A stretch of DNA of 64,000 nt from GCA-2733415 sp964276095 (GCA_964276095.1 CAXYDR010000003.1:1426001-1490000), one strand, 5' to 3'; shown: positions 7,516 through 15,532, counted from the stretch's first letter. Numbers and translations are program-made. Notes: generated by a model not told the origin, from the sequence alone.

Positions 7516-8409
7516 TTAATTGAAATCTGCAAAACTTAGAATGTGCTTGATAACCTCATTAGTATATCCGTTCCCGATTGCCTTTGCACTAGGGGTAACC
7601 TTGAGAATATTGCCAACGAATCCATCTGGAAGCGTTTGAAGACGTTCCAGTTCTGTTACCGTAAACAATCTGAATAGTTTCCTAACCTCCTCATCGTTCA
7701 TATTTTCAATTATTTCTAACTTTTCATCCTTGGAAGTATAAGCAAAGTCCTTATCGTAAAACACTACTTGTCCTAGACTTTTGGTTAAATACCTCACCAA
7801 TCCATTTTTAGTATATGGTATATTCTTGGTTAGTACTGCATTTGCCTTTTTCCTATCAACGTAACCATTTTCAATAATGCTCTGAAGTGTTATTTTTCTG
7901 TCAGTCGGTAATTCTACATTTGGAATATTGGTCCAGTATAACCTTGAGCGATTTGCACCCGAAACTAAATTTGAATTTATTTTGATTGGTTGAACTCCAA
8001 GTAACTTTGAAATTATATGTTCATCCTTTTTTGGCATTTGCACATTCTCAAAAAGAAATAAAAGATTTGGGTTTTTGTTTTTCAATACATTTAGAATTCT
8101 AACCGCATCAAAAAACAACGATGATTTATTACCCTCTAAACCTGCTCTTACCTTATTAAGGATTGAAAGGTCTTGACAGCTACTACCACACATAAGTAAA
8201 TCCATTTTTGGAAGTTCGTTAGCATCAATATTTCTAATATCATCTAATTCAATAATATCAGGAAAATGATATTTACTAACTGCTATTGGGTTTTTAGCCA
8301 CCTCAGAACTGAAGTACTTGTTCACTGGGATGTTTAATTGTTGAAGTGATAAATATCCAGTAGAAATTCCATTGAATAAATTTATCACATTAATTTTTAG
8401 ATTGCTCAT
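7516..8409 (-). CDS. Phage-type C5-cytosine DNA methyltransferase, orphan
   Basis: About 297 residues from the preferred ATG at 8409; the frame extends to an ATG at 8424, and the numbering here counts from that one. Motifs are in family order: VINLFNGISTGYLSL (motif I, SAM), CGSSCQDLSIL (motif IV, catalytic Cys83), FENV (motif VI, E126), SGANRSRLYW (motif VIII) and GNGYTNEVI (motif X). The order and short length match the Dnmt3-like methyltransferases of phages and islands. The usual Pro before the catalytic Cys is Ser here. No restriction endonuclease gene is adjacent, so it is probably an orphan methylase that modifies or protects the element. Confidence 0.88.
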   Translation of the reverse strand: MSNLKINVINLFNGISTGYLSLQQLNIPVNKYFSSEVAKNPIAVSKYHFPDIIELDDIRNIDANELPKMDLLMCGSSCQDLSILNKVRAGLEGNKSSLFFDAVRILNVLKNKNPNLLFLFENVQMPKKDEHIISKLLGVQPIKINSNLVSGANRSRLYWTNIPNVELPTDRKITLQSIIENGYVDRKKANAVLTKNIPYTKNGLVRYLTKSLGQVVFYDKDFAYTSKDEKLEIIENMNDEEVRKLFRLFTVTELERLQTLPDGFVGNILKVTPSAKAIGNGYTNEVIKHILSFADFN

Positions 8410-8585
8410 TATTGCGTTTAACAATAAATAGTTTCGAAAATCAGTTCCGTCAGATTATCAATCAATAAAAAACAACTACCCAGTGATGACGGGGATTAAC
8501 TGTTTAAAATAATTATCCGTAGTTCATCGGGAATATTAAAAAACACTGGTATGGGAACTATTTTCCTTATATCCTTGTTGAATAA

Positions 8586-8712
8586 CCTTCACTTTTAGTA
8601 ATAAGTGAAGGAAAAAACAAGAAAGACAGCAATAGCAAGGTGTTTGAGAGGTTTTAACAAATAAGAAGAACATTAACCTTTCACTAGGTGTAAAAATCAT
8701 CAAAAGTGAAAG
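8586..8712. repeat. Two inverted-repeat pairs sharing an AGTGAA core
   Basis: CCTTCACTT (8586-8594) and AAGTGAAGG (8603-8611) form a perfect 9-bp inverted repeat. CTTTCACT (8678-8685) and AGTGAAAG (8705-8712) form a second, 8-bp pair that runs into the start of the recombinase gene. All four arms share TTCACT/AGTGAA. There is no T run after either hairpin in a useful direction, so these are better read as protein-binding or recombination sites than terminators. Confidence 0.45.
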
Positions 8713-9302
8713 ATAAAACAGAAATTATGAGTTTAAGAGGACAAAAAACAAAATCAGATTTTTTAGAATGGGATAAAATGAAAAAGTTAACCTTAATGCT
8801 CGAGCGTGATGGTGATATCAAGTTTTCATTATTAATATCTTGCGGATGTTATTTAGGATTACGTATTTCTGATTTACTTCAATTAAAATGGTCAGATTTA
8901 TTGAACAATGAATTTTGCCAAGTAATTGAAAAGAAAACTAAGAAGCATAGGAAGATTACAATCAACCCAGAATTAAAAGAAATCATTAATCGAATTTATT
9001 CTGAAGTTGATGCTATTGAAGAACAATACATATTTGTAAATAGATTTGGTAAAAAACCAATTAGTGTACAACACGTAAATTCTAAATTAAAAGATATATT
9101 CAATCATTATAATATTAATGGACAATACTCTTCCCATTTTATGAGAAAATCATTAGGTCGCCAAGTTTGGAGTAAAAATAATTATAGTGAACAAGCATTA
9201 ATATTATTATCACAACTATTCAATCATTCTAGTATTAAAACTACGAGAATCTATTTAGGAATTCGTGATGAAGAAATCAGTAATTTGTACTTAAGTGTGT
9301 AA
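8706..9302 (+). CDS. Minimal tyrosine recombinase (catalytic domain only)
   Basis: 198 residues from a GTG start; an ATG at 8727 (MSLRGQKTKS) is an equally good start. The phage-integrase catalytic set is complete: R53 in GLRISDLL, a Lys in the KKTKKHRK hairpin (K77-K80), H144 and R147 in SHFMRK, H174 in LFNHSS and nucleophile Y183 in RIYLGI. The N-terminal SAM-like core-binding domain of ordinary 300-400 residue integrases is absent; only about 20 residues precede the catalytic fold. It should act as a topologically simple recombinase or resolvase of the element, perhaps through the AGTGAA repeats at its own start. Confidence 0.88.
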   Translation: MKDKTEIMSLRGQKTKSDFLEWDKMKKLTLMLERDGDIKFSLLISCGCYLGLRISDLLQLKWSDLLNNEFCQVIEKKTKKHRKITINPELKEIINRIYSEVDAIEEQYIFVNRFGKKPISVQHVNSKLKDIFNHYNINGQYSSHFMRKSLGRQVWSKNNYSEQALILLSQLFNHSSIKTTRIYLGIRDEEISNLYLSV

Positions 9303-9745
9303 AATTGCTGATTTTTGCTTCTTTTTCACCCTTTTTTCGAAAATAAACACCTCAAAAGTGGCAACTTGGTTAAATATTGGGTATCGTTGCGTTATAGAAT
9401 ATAAATAAACAGTTTTCCATAAACTGTATTACTCATCCGAGTAGGTCGTCAAACCAAAAACTTTTTTATAAGATAAAACACTCATACTATATATGGGCGT
9501 TTAACAATGTTTTGATTTCAGCATTTCGAAATCAATATGGGAATTGCTATGCCTAGTTTTTCCTGAATAAAATTAGTGTAAACCGCTGGTTACAATTAAG
9601 TAATCAGTTTAAAAATATAAAATATGAGTTGACGAAGTAAACAAAAAGCAAAGTAGAAAACGTATAAAAATAAAAAAGCTCCGATTGGAGTCAGAGCTTA
9701 AATATTGTAATAACTAAATAAAAATGTGTAAAAATTCATTCAATT
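9303..9745. other. 443-bp intergenic region with small hairpins
   Basis: No convincing coding frame. ACAGTTT and AAACTGT around a five-base loop lie near 9409-9427, followed by an ACTC/GAGT hairpin near 9430-9442. At about 9676-9701, AAGCTC and GAGCTT enclose an inner CTCC/GGAG stem. The stretch separates the minimal recombinase from the larger recombination module and may hold its promoter or attachment sites. Confidence 0.35.
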
Positions 9746-11386
9746 ATGAAAAACAAAACTAACGAAAAAAGTTTAAACGGCAAGGGAACAGCCGAAGTAA
9801 AAGATTTCCCAAGAATAATATTCAACCCAGATACAATACCACAAGTAGAGGAGCCGAAGTTGAATAAATACGGTTTTGACCTAACGAATCCAGACCATAT
9901 CCTATTCCAACGAGAAGGATTGGAAGCCGAAGTAATAGGAGGTGTAAATACCCTAGTACTGAATAAATTCAATGTAATGCTGAAAATATCCAGAAGACCA
10001 AGCCTTAGTGCAACTGAGGTATATCGTAACAATGTTGACCTATATAGCGAAAACAACTTGGATTATTTCGTGAAGCAAACATCTATAAAGTTGAAAGTAG
10101 ATTCAACCAAAGTAGCAGATTTTATATATGACTTAATCGAGCGTTTGGAGCGGTATCGAAAAGATAGGAATACGTATCAGGAGGAGAAAATCATCATTGA
10201 CGCACCTCAACCCAAGGAATCTAAAAGTATAAAAGGGATTCTTAGGAGTGATGATGTAGTTGAAAAGGTGCAACAGTTAATGGTTGATGCTGGAGTATTA
10301 TGCCCTAAAATCAGTATGCAACTATTACTAATAGCGTTAAGTAGTAAGCAAGATAAACCTATTCATGCATTACTTCAAGGGGCACCTGAATTTACAAGTG
10401 AGGTAATCCAGCGTTTTTCAAAAGTATTACCTGACGAAGTAAATAGATATAAAACCTCAATGAGCGATAGTGTATTGTACTATACACCTAATATAAATCA
10501 TTGGAATAATAAAGTGTTACAACTTCCAACCGTGGATAAATTAGGGAAAAAGAATACCGCATTAATGGAATTGATTTCCCAGGGGCGTGTAAATAGAATG
10601 GTAACTGAGAATACTGAACACGGTAATTACAAAGCCAGTAACAAGAGTGTAAACGGTAAGCTAAGTTTTATTAGCTCAACGGTAAAAACGAATCACGAAC
10701 TATTGGATTTGGATAGTGTGATTGGATTACCACTACAAGATACCGATGCAATAAAAAGTGAATTACTGGCTATTGAAATAATGAAACATGCTGGAATGAT
10801 TAATGAAATCAAGAGCGAAAATGCAAAGCGATTGTTACAGTTTCTTTTCAGAGAATTAAAAGCAGTGAAGGTGATTAACCCATATTTGGATATACTAGAT
10901 GTCAAAACACTTTTTGATGCGGATTATAAGTTGATAACGCAATTTTTACGCATAACTAATATGGTAACACTACTACACCAAAAACAACTTGGGATGGAAA
11001 AAGAAGGTAACCATACTGTTGTAGAAGTTAAGCCAAAACACATGCAAATTGCATTGGAATTATTTCAAGATGTATGGTTTAAGACTGAAAAAGAATTGAG
11101 CTTTAAGGTCGTTGGAACGCTTATGAGTATTAAGGATGTTATCAATAAAGCATTCCCAAATGGAAATAAAGGCTACGAGTTTAATGTCAAGGATATGCGA
11201 AAAAAGCTCAGAGCAGTACCATCAACATTTGCCAAGCATATCAATACGCTATACGATTACAATAAATTAGAGCGTACTGGTGGGACTAAAAATACTGGGT
11301 TTACTTATAAGGTAGTCAGTTGGAATGATTCCGATAGCTCAGCACAGCGATTTTCAGGATTAACAAAAGCGATTAACTCATTATAA
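9746..11386 (+). CDS. Primase/helicase-like mobile-element protein lacking CHC2 finger and P-loop
   Basis: 546 residues. The layout matches the central and C-terminal parts of the large CHC2-zinc-finger proteins found beside paired tyrosine recombinases in other phyla. An early segment has LNKFNVMLKISRRPS, then VDLYSENNLDYFVKQ and the helical VDSTKVADFIYDLIERLERY. The ATPase-like domain (about 160-430) contains SVLYYTPNIN, NGKLSFISSTVKTN and the DT-x-AI helix. The C-terminal winged helix is about 480-535 (DMRKKLRAVPSTFAKHI). The Walker A site is gone: QGAPEFTSE (211-219) stands where a GKTSL loop is expected, and only one Cys remains near the core. It precedes two recombinase genes and is probably a DNA-binding accessory protein. 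The homology is recalled and not computed. Confidence 0.5.
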   Translation: MKNKTNEKSLNGKGTAEVKDFPRIIFNPDTIPQVEEPKLNKYGFDLTNPDHILFQREGLEAEVIGGVNTLVLNKFNVMLKISRRPSLSATEVYRNNVDLYSENNLDYFVKQTSIKLKVDSTKVADFIYDLIERLERYRKDRNTYQEEKIIIDAPQPKESKSIKGILRSDDVVEKVQQLMVDAGVLCPKISMQLLLIALSSKQDKPIHALLQGAPEFTSEVIQRFSKVLPDEVNRYKTSMSDSVLYYTPNINHWNNKVLQLPTVDKLGKKNTALMELISQGRVNRMVTENTEHGNYKASNKSVNGKLSFISSTVKTNHELLDLDSVIGLPLQDTDAIKSELLAIEIMKHAGMINEIKSENAKRLLQFLFRELKAVKVINPYLDILDVKTLFDADYKLITQFLRITNMVTLLHQKQLGMEKEGNHTVVEVKPKHMQIALELFQDVWFKTEKELSFKVVGTLMSIKDVINKAFPNGNKGYEFNVKDMRKKLRAVPSTFAKHINTLYDYNKLERTGGTKNTGFTYKVVSWNDSDSSAQRFSGLTKAINSL

Positions 11387-11392
11387 ACTCAT

Positions 11393-11452
11393 CAGTTTCT
11401 CATTGAATAAATTGAGGGTATATAAGCTCTCAGAGCTGAAAATGAGAAACTG
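11393..11452. repeat. Perfect 12-bp inverted repeat with nested hairpin before the recombinase pair
   Basis: CAGTTTCTCATT (11393-11404) and AATGAGAAACTG (11441-11452) are perfect inverted repeats, and the 36-base spacer holds a second hairpin (AGCTC, TCA, GAGCT). No T run follows on the + strand, so it does not look like an intrinsic terminator. It lies in the 83-bp gap before the recombinase genes and could be an operator, attenuator or recombination site. Confidence 0.5.
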
Positions 11453-11469
11453 AAACAATATATATAAAC

Positions 11470-12372
11470 ATGAAAAAACTAGAATTAATAAACATAAAAT
11501 TTACAAAGGCATTGGAGCAATTTAAAGTAAGATTACTAACTCAAGGAGCTTCAAAAGACCAACAATACATTAAGCCAAATATGGTAAAAGAGTTCCTTTA
11601 TTATATGGAACAGAACGGAAAAACGAAGCTGAAACATATCAATCAGAAATTAGTAAACAAGTATTTTGAATACCTGAAGACTAGACCGCTAGAAACAAAA
11701 GATGGTTGTATGTCTAAGGGGTATTTGAATAAGCATCGTGAAGTAATGTTGCGATTTATTGAGTTTGCTAATGGTATTGAACACGGTCAGAGTGGTATTA
11801 GGATAAAACATTATAAAAATACTAATATTCCAAAAGTAATACTATTAGAAAATGAAGTGAAGGCAATGTTTGATACGTGTGATTATTCTTCGGTTGGAAT
11901 TCGAGATAAAGCAATATTCAGTTTGTTGTATGGGTGCGGACTCAGAAAAGGGGAATTATTAAATCTAACCATCCAAGATATCGATTTGAATAAGGGTAGA
12001 ATCCACATCGATAAATCGAAAACTAAAAACGGTAGGGATATACCAATGACCCCAGCAGTACAGAAAAACATTGAAGATTACTTATTTAATGTTAGAAATA
12101 TGATGCTAGATTCTAATAGTAGTTTGGATAGTTTTCTGATAACTATAAAAGGTACAGCAATGAAAAACGCAACAATGGCTACGGTAATGACCAGATTAAA
12201 TAACCGATTAAGCATCAATAAAAAAGTGACGTGCCATGTCCTCAGACACTCCGTGGCGACCCACTTACATATTTTTATGAAATTAGAAGATATAGCAACC
12301 TTTTTAGGTCATAAATGTTTAGACAGCACGATGATTTATACACATTTAAAACACCAATATTATGGAAAATAA
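11470..12372 (+). CDS. Tyrosine recombinase/integrase with complete active site
   Basis: 300 residues. Residues 1-115 are the helical SAM-like core-binding domain and 120-300 the catalytic domain. The active site is complete: R159 (GCGLRKGEL), Lys in KSKTKNGRD (K184/K186), H256 and R259 (CHVLRHSVATH), H281 (LGHKCLDS) and nucleophile Y290 (MIYTHL). It resembles XerC/D-like mobile-element recombinases. The following recombinase gene starts 11 bases before this gene ends, so they are translationally coupled and probably work as a heterodimer on the element ends. Confidence 0.93.
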   Translation: MKKLELINIKFTKALEQFKVRLLTQGASKDQQYIKPNMVKEFLYYMEQNGKTKLKHINQKLVNKYFEYLKTRPLETKDGCMSKGYLNKHREVMLRFIEFANGIEHGQSGIRIKHYKNTNIPKVILLENEVKAMFDTCDYSSVGIRDKAIFSLLYGCGLRKGELLNLTIQDIDLNKGRIHIDKSKTKNGRDIPMTPAVQKNIEDYLFNVRNMMLDSNSSLDSFLITIKGTAMKNATMATVMTRLNNRLSINKKVTCHVLRHSVATHLHIFMKLEDIATFLGHKCLDSTMIYTHLKHQYYGK

Positions 12373-13252
12373 CAAACTATTAAACAAATTTGAGATGTAT
12401 ATCTTAACCGAATTAGGTTATTTATATAAGACGTTCACCTCATATAGAAACAGCGTTATAATCTACTTAGAATGGCTATCAGATAACGGAATAAAGCCTA
12501 AAAAAGTAACGCTAGACCAGTTATATGATTTCATTGCGTACCGTAGACAAAAAGGAGATGCTGAACGTACGGTTGCTGGTTATAGAACAGCATTAAAACA
12601 TTTCAATCAAGCTATTGGTATGAAGGATAATCCAGCGTTACTAATACACTTAGCGAAATGTGAGCGAAAAACACCAACTAATATAATCGATGCGGAATTT
12701 ATGGATTCAGTTTATCGTGATACTTCAGCTAATACATTAGTACAAAAACGTGATAGATGTATATTAGGAATGATGTTATTTATGGGGTTGCAACGTACAG
12801 AACTAGCTTCGTTACAGTTGGAACATTTGGATTTAGAAAATGCAAGGTTATATGTGCCAGAATCACCGTCAACTAATGAACGATATATTCCATTGCATCC
12901 AAAACAGATGATGCACCTATCACAATACATTTATGATTTACGTCCTAAGTTGTTACAGTATTTCAAGAAAGAAACCAATCAATTGTTTTTTAGTTCTGGT
13001 GATGGTAATAACCTAAATGGTGGGCTAAGTAGGATGTTAAAACGTATCAAATTAGAATCTCATTATGTTAGGGATTTCAAACAACTTAAACAATCCAGAA
13101 TGGTTATATGGGTCAAAGAATATGGATTACGTGAGGCTCAATATTTAGGAGGTTATCGATATGTTACCAGTGTTCAACGATATGATTTTAAAAATTTGGA
13201 TAAGTTGCAAAAGTTACTGGAATTTCACCATCCGATGGAGAAAATGGCTTGA
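12362..13252 (+). CDS. Degenerate tyrosine recombinase, partner of the upstream one
   Basis: 296 residues with a core-binding domain (about 1-95) and a catalytic-type domain (about 110-290). Only part of the active site survives. Q144 replaces the first Arg in GLQRTELAS. The second Arg position reads Lys (K243 in QLKQSRM). The His of the usual GHRY motif is Tyr (GGYRY, Y265). The nucleophile Y274 (VQRYDF) remains. The end, LQKLLEFHHP, matches the tail of Bacteroidota integrases of this class. It overlaps the active recombinase by 11 bases. The likely role is a structural or regulatory subunit, or a recombinase with shifted residues. Confidence 0.85.
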   Translation: MENNKLLNKFEMYILTELGYLYKTFTSYRNSVIIYLEWLSDNGIKPKKVTLDQLYDFIAYRRQKGDAERTVAGYRTALKHFNQAIGMKDNPALLIHLAKCERKTPTNIIDAEFMDSVYRDTSANTLVQKRDRCILGMMLFMGLQRTELASLQLEHLDLENARLYVPESPSTNERYIPLHPKQMMHLSQYIYDLRPKLLQYFKKETNQLFFSSGDGNNLNGGLSRMLKRIKLESHYVRDFKQLKQSRMVIWVKEYGLREAQYLGGYRYVTSVQRYDFKNLDKLQKLLEFHHPMEKMA

Positions 13253-13303
13253 TAAATAATGTTATCTTTGACGAAGAGTTATACAATTGCTATACTGTAA
13301 GGA

Positions 13304-14626
13304 ATGATTGAAAAACAAAATATAGAGTGGAAAGAATCTTGGAGAACTGAATATTTTCAATGGATATCTGCATTTGCTAATACTGATGGAGGTAAGCTCT
13401 TTATTGGAATTAATGATAAGGGTGAAGTTGTAGGTATAGATGATTATGAGGATTTACTTGTAAAGTTACCAAATCAGATACGTGATTTATTAGGTGTCAT
13501 TTGCGAAGTAAACCATCTTGAAGAAAATGGTTTGCATTATATTGAGATTGTTATAAGTCGGTATTCAGTTCCGATTTCATACAAAGGGAAATACTATACA
13601 AGAAGCGGAAGTACAACCCAAACATTAAACGGGGCAGCATTAAGTGAGTTTTTATTAAAAAAGGTAGGTCAAAACTGGGATGAAGTTATAGAGCCTAGCG
13701 CATCATTTAATGATATAGATGGAAGCGCAATAGAATATTTTAAGATTAGTGCAAATTTTGGTGGCAGATTAAAATTAACAGATAAGGACTCGGATTATCT
13801 TAATATACTAAAAAATCTTAGGCTTGTAGATGATAATAATGGTGTAAAAAGAGCTGCTTTACTGCTTTTTGGTAAAGACCCATTGAAGTTCTTTACGTCT
13901 GCTTACATAAAAATAGGGAAGTTTGGAGATTCTGGTTCAGAATTGTTAAGCCAAGATGTAGTTGAAGGAAATATATTCGAGCAAGCTGATAGTGTCATGG
14001 AAATCTTAGATAAAAAATACTTTAAGAAATCTATATCTTATGATGGGAATAATAGGATTGAAACTACTGAGTACCCTTATTTAGCTATTAGAGAAGTTTT
14101 ATTAAACGCAATCGTTCATCGAGTTTATAATGAAACACCAGTAATAACGATTCGTATTTTTAAGGATAGATTAGAGATTTGGAATATAGGTGAGCTTCCT
14201 CAACAATTATCACCAGATGATTTAAAGAAAATGCACAATTCCTATCCTAGAAATGCTCTTTTAGCGCAAGTGTTTTATAAAGGAGGCTTGATTGAATCAT
14301 GGGGTAGAGGAACAATTAAGGTATTGGAAGAGTGTGAGAAACACGGTTTGCCAGAGCCAGAAATAATAGAAGATGGTGGTGGTGTGTTAGTAACGTTATA
14401 TAAAAATAGAACTACGCCAGAGTATCTTCTTTCTTTAGGTCTAAATAAACGACAAGTTTTAGCAGTAGATTACGTTAAAGAAAACGGTCATATTACAAAT
14501 AGTATTTTTCAAGAAATAACGATGGCTTCTAATCGTACTGCGTCGAGGGATTTAGGGGTGTTAGTTGAATTTAAAGTGCTTAGAAAAGTTGGAGAGGGTA
14601 AAGGAACTAAATATGAATTATTTTAA
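13304..14626 (+). CDS. AlbA_2/Schlafen-type ATP-binding DNA-binding protein
   Basis: 440 residues. The N-terminal domain (about 5-120) is an AlbA_2 (divergent AAA_4/Schlafen) domain: EWKESWRTEYFQWISAFANT, then GGKLFIGINDKG and RYSVPISYKGKYYTRSG. Residues of about 255-365 form a HATPase_c_4-like domain (REVLLNAIVHR, LEIWNIGELP, GLIESWGRGTIKV). A winged helix closes the protein (NKRQVLAVDYV...TASRDLGVLVEF). Such proteins are often annotated as RecG-like helicases or transcriptional regulators, though they carry no helicase domain, and they are frequent in islands and defence loci. It begins 51 bases after the recombinase pair, in the same direction. A role in regulation or defence is inference. 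Confidence 0.85.
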   Translation: MIEKQNIEWKESWRTEYFQWISAFANTDGGKLFIGINDKGEVVGIDDYEDLLVKLPNQIRDLLGVICEVNHLEENGLHYIEIVISRYSVPISYKGKYYTRSGSTTQTLNGAALSEFLLKKVGQNWDEVIEPSASFNDIDGSAIEYFKISANFGGRLKLTDKDSDYLNILKNLRLVDDNNGVKRAALLLFGKDPLKFFTSAYIKIGKFGDSGSELLSQDVVEGNIFEQADSVMEILDKKYFKKSISYDGNNRIETTEYPYLAIREVLLNAIVHRVYNETPVITIRIFKDRLEIWNIGELPQQLSPDDLKKMHNSYPRNALLAQVFYKGGLIESWGRGTIKVLEECEKHGLPEPEIIEDGGGVLVTLYKNRTTPEYLLSLGLNKRQVLAVDYVKENGHITNSIFQEITMASNRTASRDLGVLVEFKVLRKVGEGKGTKYELF

Positions 14627-14627
14627 T

Positions 14628-14720
14628 TTGGCTCGTATCTCGGTAATGATACCAATTATAACTAATTATATGCAACTATATCAACTATTGGCGCGTATCG
14701 GTAATTATTGGCGCGTATTT
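14628..14720. repeat. Three degenerate direct repeats of TTGGCGCGTAT type
   Basis: TTGGCTCGTAT followed by CTCGGTAATGA begins at 14628, and TTGGCGCGTATCGGTAATTA begins at 14688. A third TTGGCGCGTAT begins exactly 20 bases later at 14708 and runs into GGCGAGTAACCG. They start just after the AlbA_2 stop codon, close to the inferred right edge of the element. Recombinase arm sites or repressor iterons are possible; only the repetition is observed. Confidence 0.5.
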
Positions 14721-14759
14721 GGCGAGTAACCGAATTATGGTTTAAGAATGATAAGTTAA

Positions 14760-14788
14760 GCGGAGATTGTATAATCTCTGCTTTTTTT
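14760..14788 (+). terminator. Intrinsic terminator after the AlbA_2 gene
   Basis: A nine-pair stem (GCGGAGATT with AATCTCTGC, one G-T) with a four-base loop is followed by seven T. It closes the recombinase/AlbA_2 transcription unit and lies about 60 bases before the ogt remnant. Confidence 0.85.
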
Positions 14789-14830
14789 GTTTATTTACAT
14801 TACGTTCTTTTGAAATAAAATAGGTGTTGA

Positions 14831-14986
14831 AATATCTATATAGGGAGTTATCCGTTTTGGATTGTGCTACCTTGTCATAGAGTGGTAGGTTCTGATGGTT
14901 CTCTTACAGGTTATGCTGGTGGAATATGGCGTAAACAATGGTTGTTAGAGCATGAACAAGGGTGTGAGCAACAGTCGTTATTTTAA
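14831..14986 (+). pseudogene. ogt: C-terminal remnant of O6-methylguanine-DNA methyltransferase
   Basis: The frame from 14831 to the TAA at 14984-14986 encodes [16 protein letters not shown], then [19 protein letters not shown] and a QQSLF end. This is the catalytic PCHRV motif and C-terminus of methylated-DNA--protein-cysteine methyltransferases (Ogt/MGMT), which repair O6-alkylguanine. A stop at 14828-14830 precedes it in frame, and homology ends just before PFW, so the N-terminal two thirds, including the DNA-binding helix-turn-helix, are missing. No N-terminal part is found elsewhere in the window. The break near 14,850 is the best marker of the right end of the accessory region. Confidence 0.85.
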
Positions 14987-15010
14987 TAAAATATATGTAC
15001 CTTTAAGTTT

Positions 15011-15532
15011 ATGTATAAAATTGCATTTGAGTTTTTAAAACAATTTTTTCCTGAATCAACGTTGTATAAACATGGTTTTAACCTATCTCCTATGTACAGA
15101 AGATCTGTGGGGAAAATTACATCAGTTTCAAAAGATTTACATGAAGTAGCTATCAAAATCCCATTAAACTACAAGAATAAAAATTATGTAGGTGCTATTT
15201 TCGGAGGCAGTATGTTTTCAGCTACTGACCCAATTTATATGATTCAACTAATGAATATATTAGGAGATGACTATGTTGTTTGGGATAAAGCTGCTGAAAT
15301 TAAATATAAAAGACCAGCAAGAGAAGATGCTTTTGCAAATTTTAAATTCTCAAATGATGAAATTATCCAAATTAAAAATAACATTTTAGTTCAAAAAGAA
15401 ATTGATATTAAAAAACAAGTTAATATAGTTAGCGAATCAGGTATTGTTTTCGCAGAAGTAACTAAAATTATTTATATCTCCCAAAAAAGCTATTATAAAC
15501 AGAAGATTAAATCAAGAAAATCGAATTCATAA
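15011..15532 (+). CDS. DUF4442 (hotdog-fold) protein
   Basis: 173 residues. The N-terminal helix, RSVGKITSVSKDLHEVAIKIPL, then GAIFGGSMFSATDPIYMIQL and AAEIKYKRPAREDAFANF are the hallmarks of DUF4442, a hotdog-fold family related to acyl-CoA thioesterases (PaaI/YiiD-like). The substrate is unknown. The stop codon overlaps the start of the exonuclease gene by one base (TAATG), so the pair is cotranscribed. It is the first intact core gene to the right of the island; its upstream region contains the ogt remnant. Confidence 0.8.
   Translation: MYKIAFEFLKQFFPESTLYKHGFNLSPMYRRSVGKITSVSKDLHEVAIKIPLNYKNKNYVGAIFGGSMFSATDPIYMIQLMNILGDDYVVWDKAAEIKYKRPAREDAFANFKFSNDEIIQIKNNILVQKEIDIKKQVNIVSESGIVFAEVTKIIYISQKSYYKQKIKSRKSNS

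Noticed and set aside
14640..14735. Coding remnant (LARIGNYWRVFGE) resembling the end of RecG-like proteins
   Set aside because: Short and in the direct-repeat zone; the AlbA_2 protein already has a proper end, so the repeat explanation is simpler.
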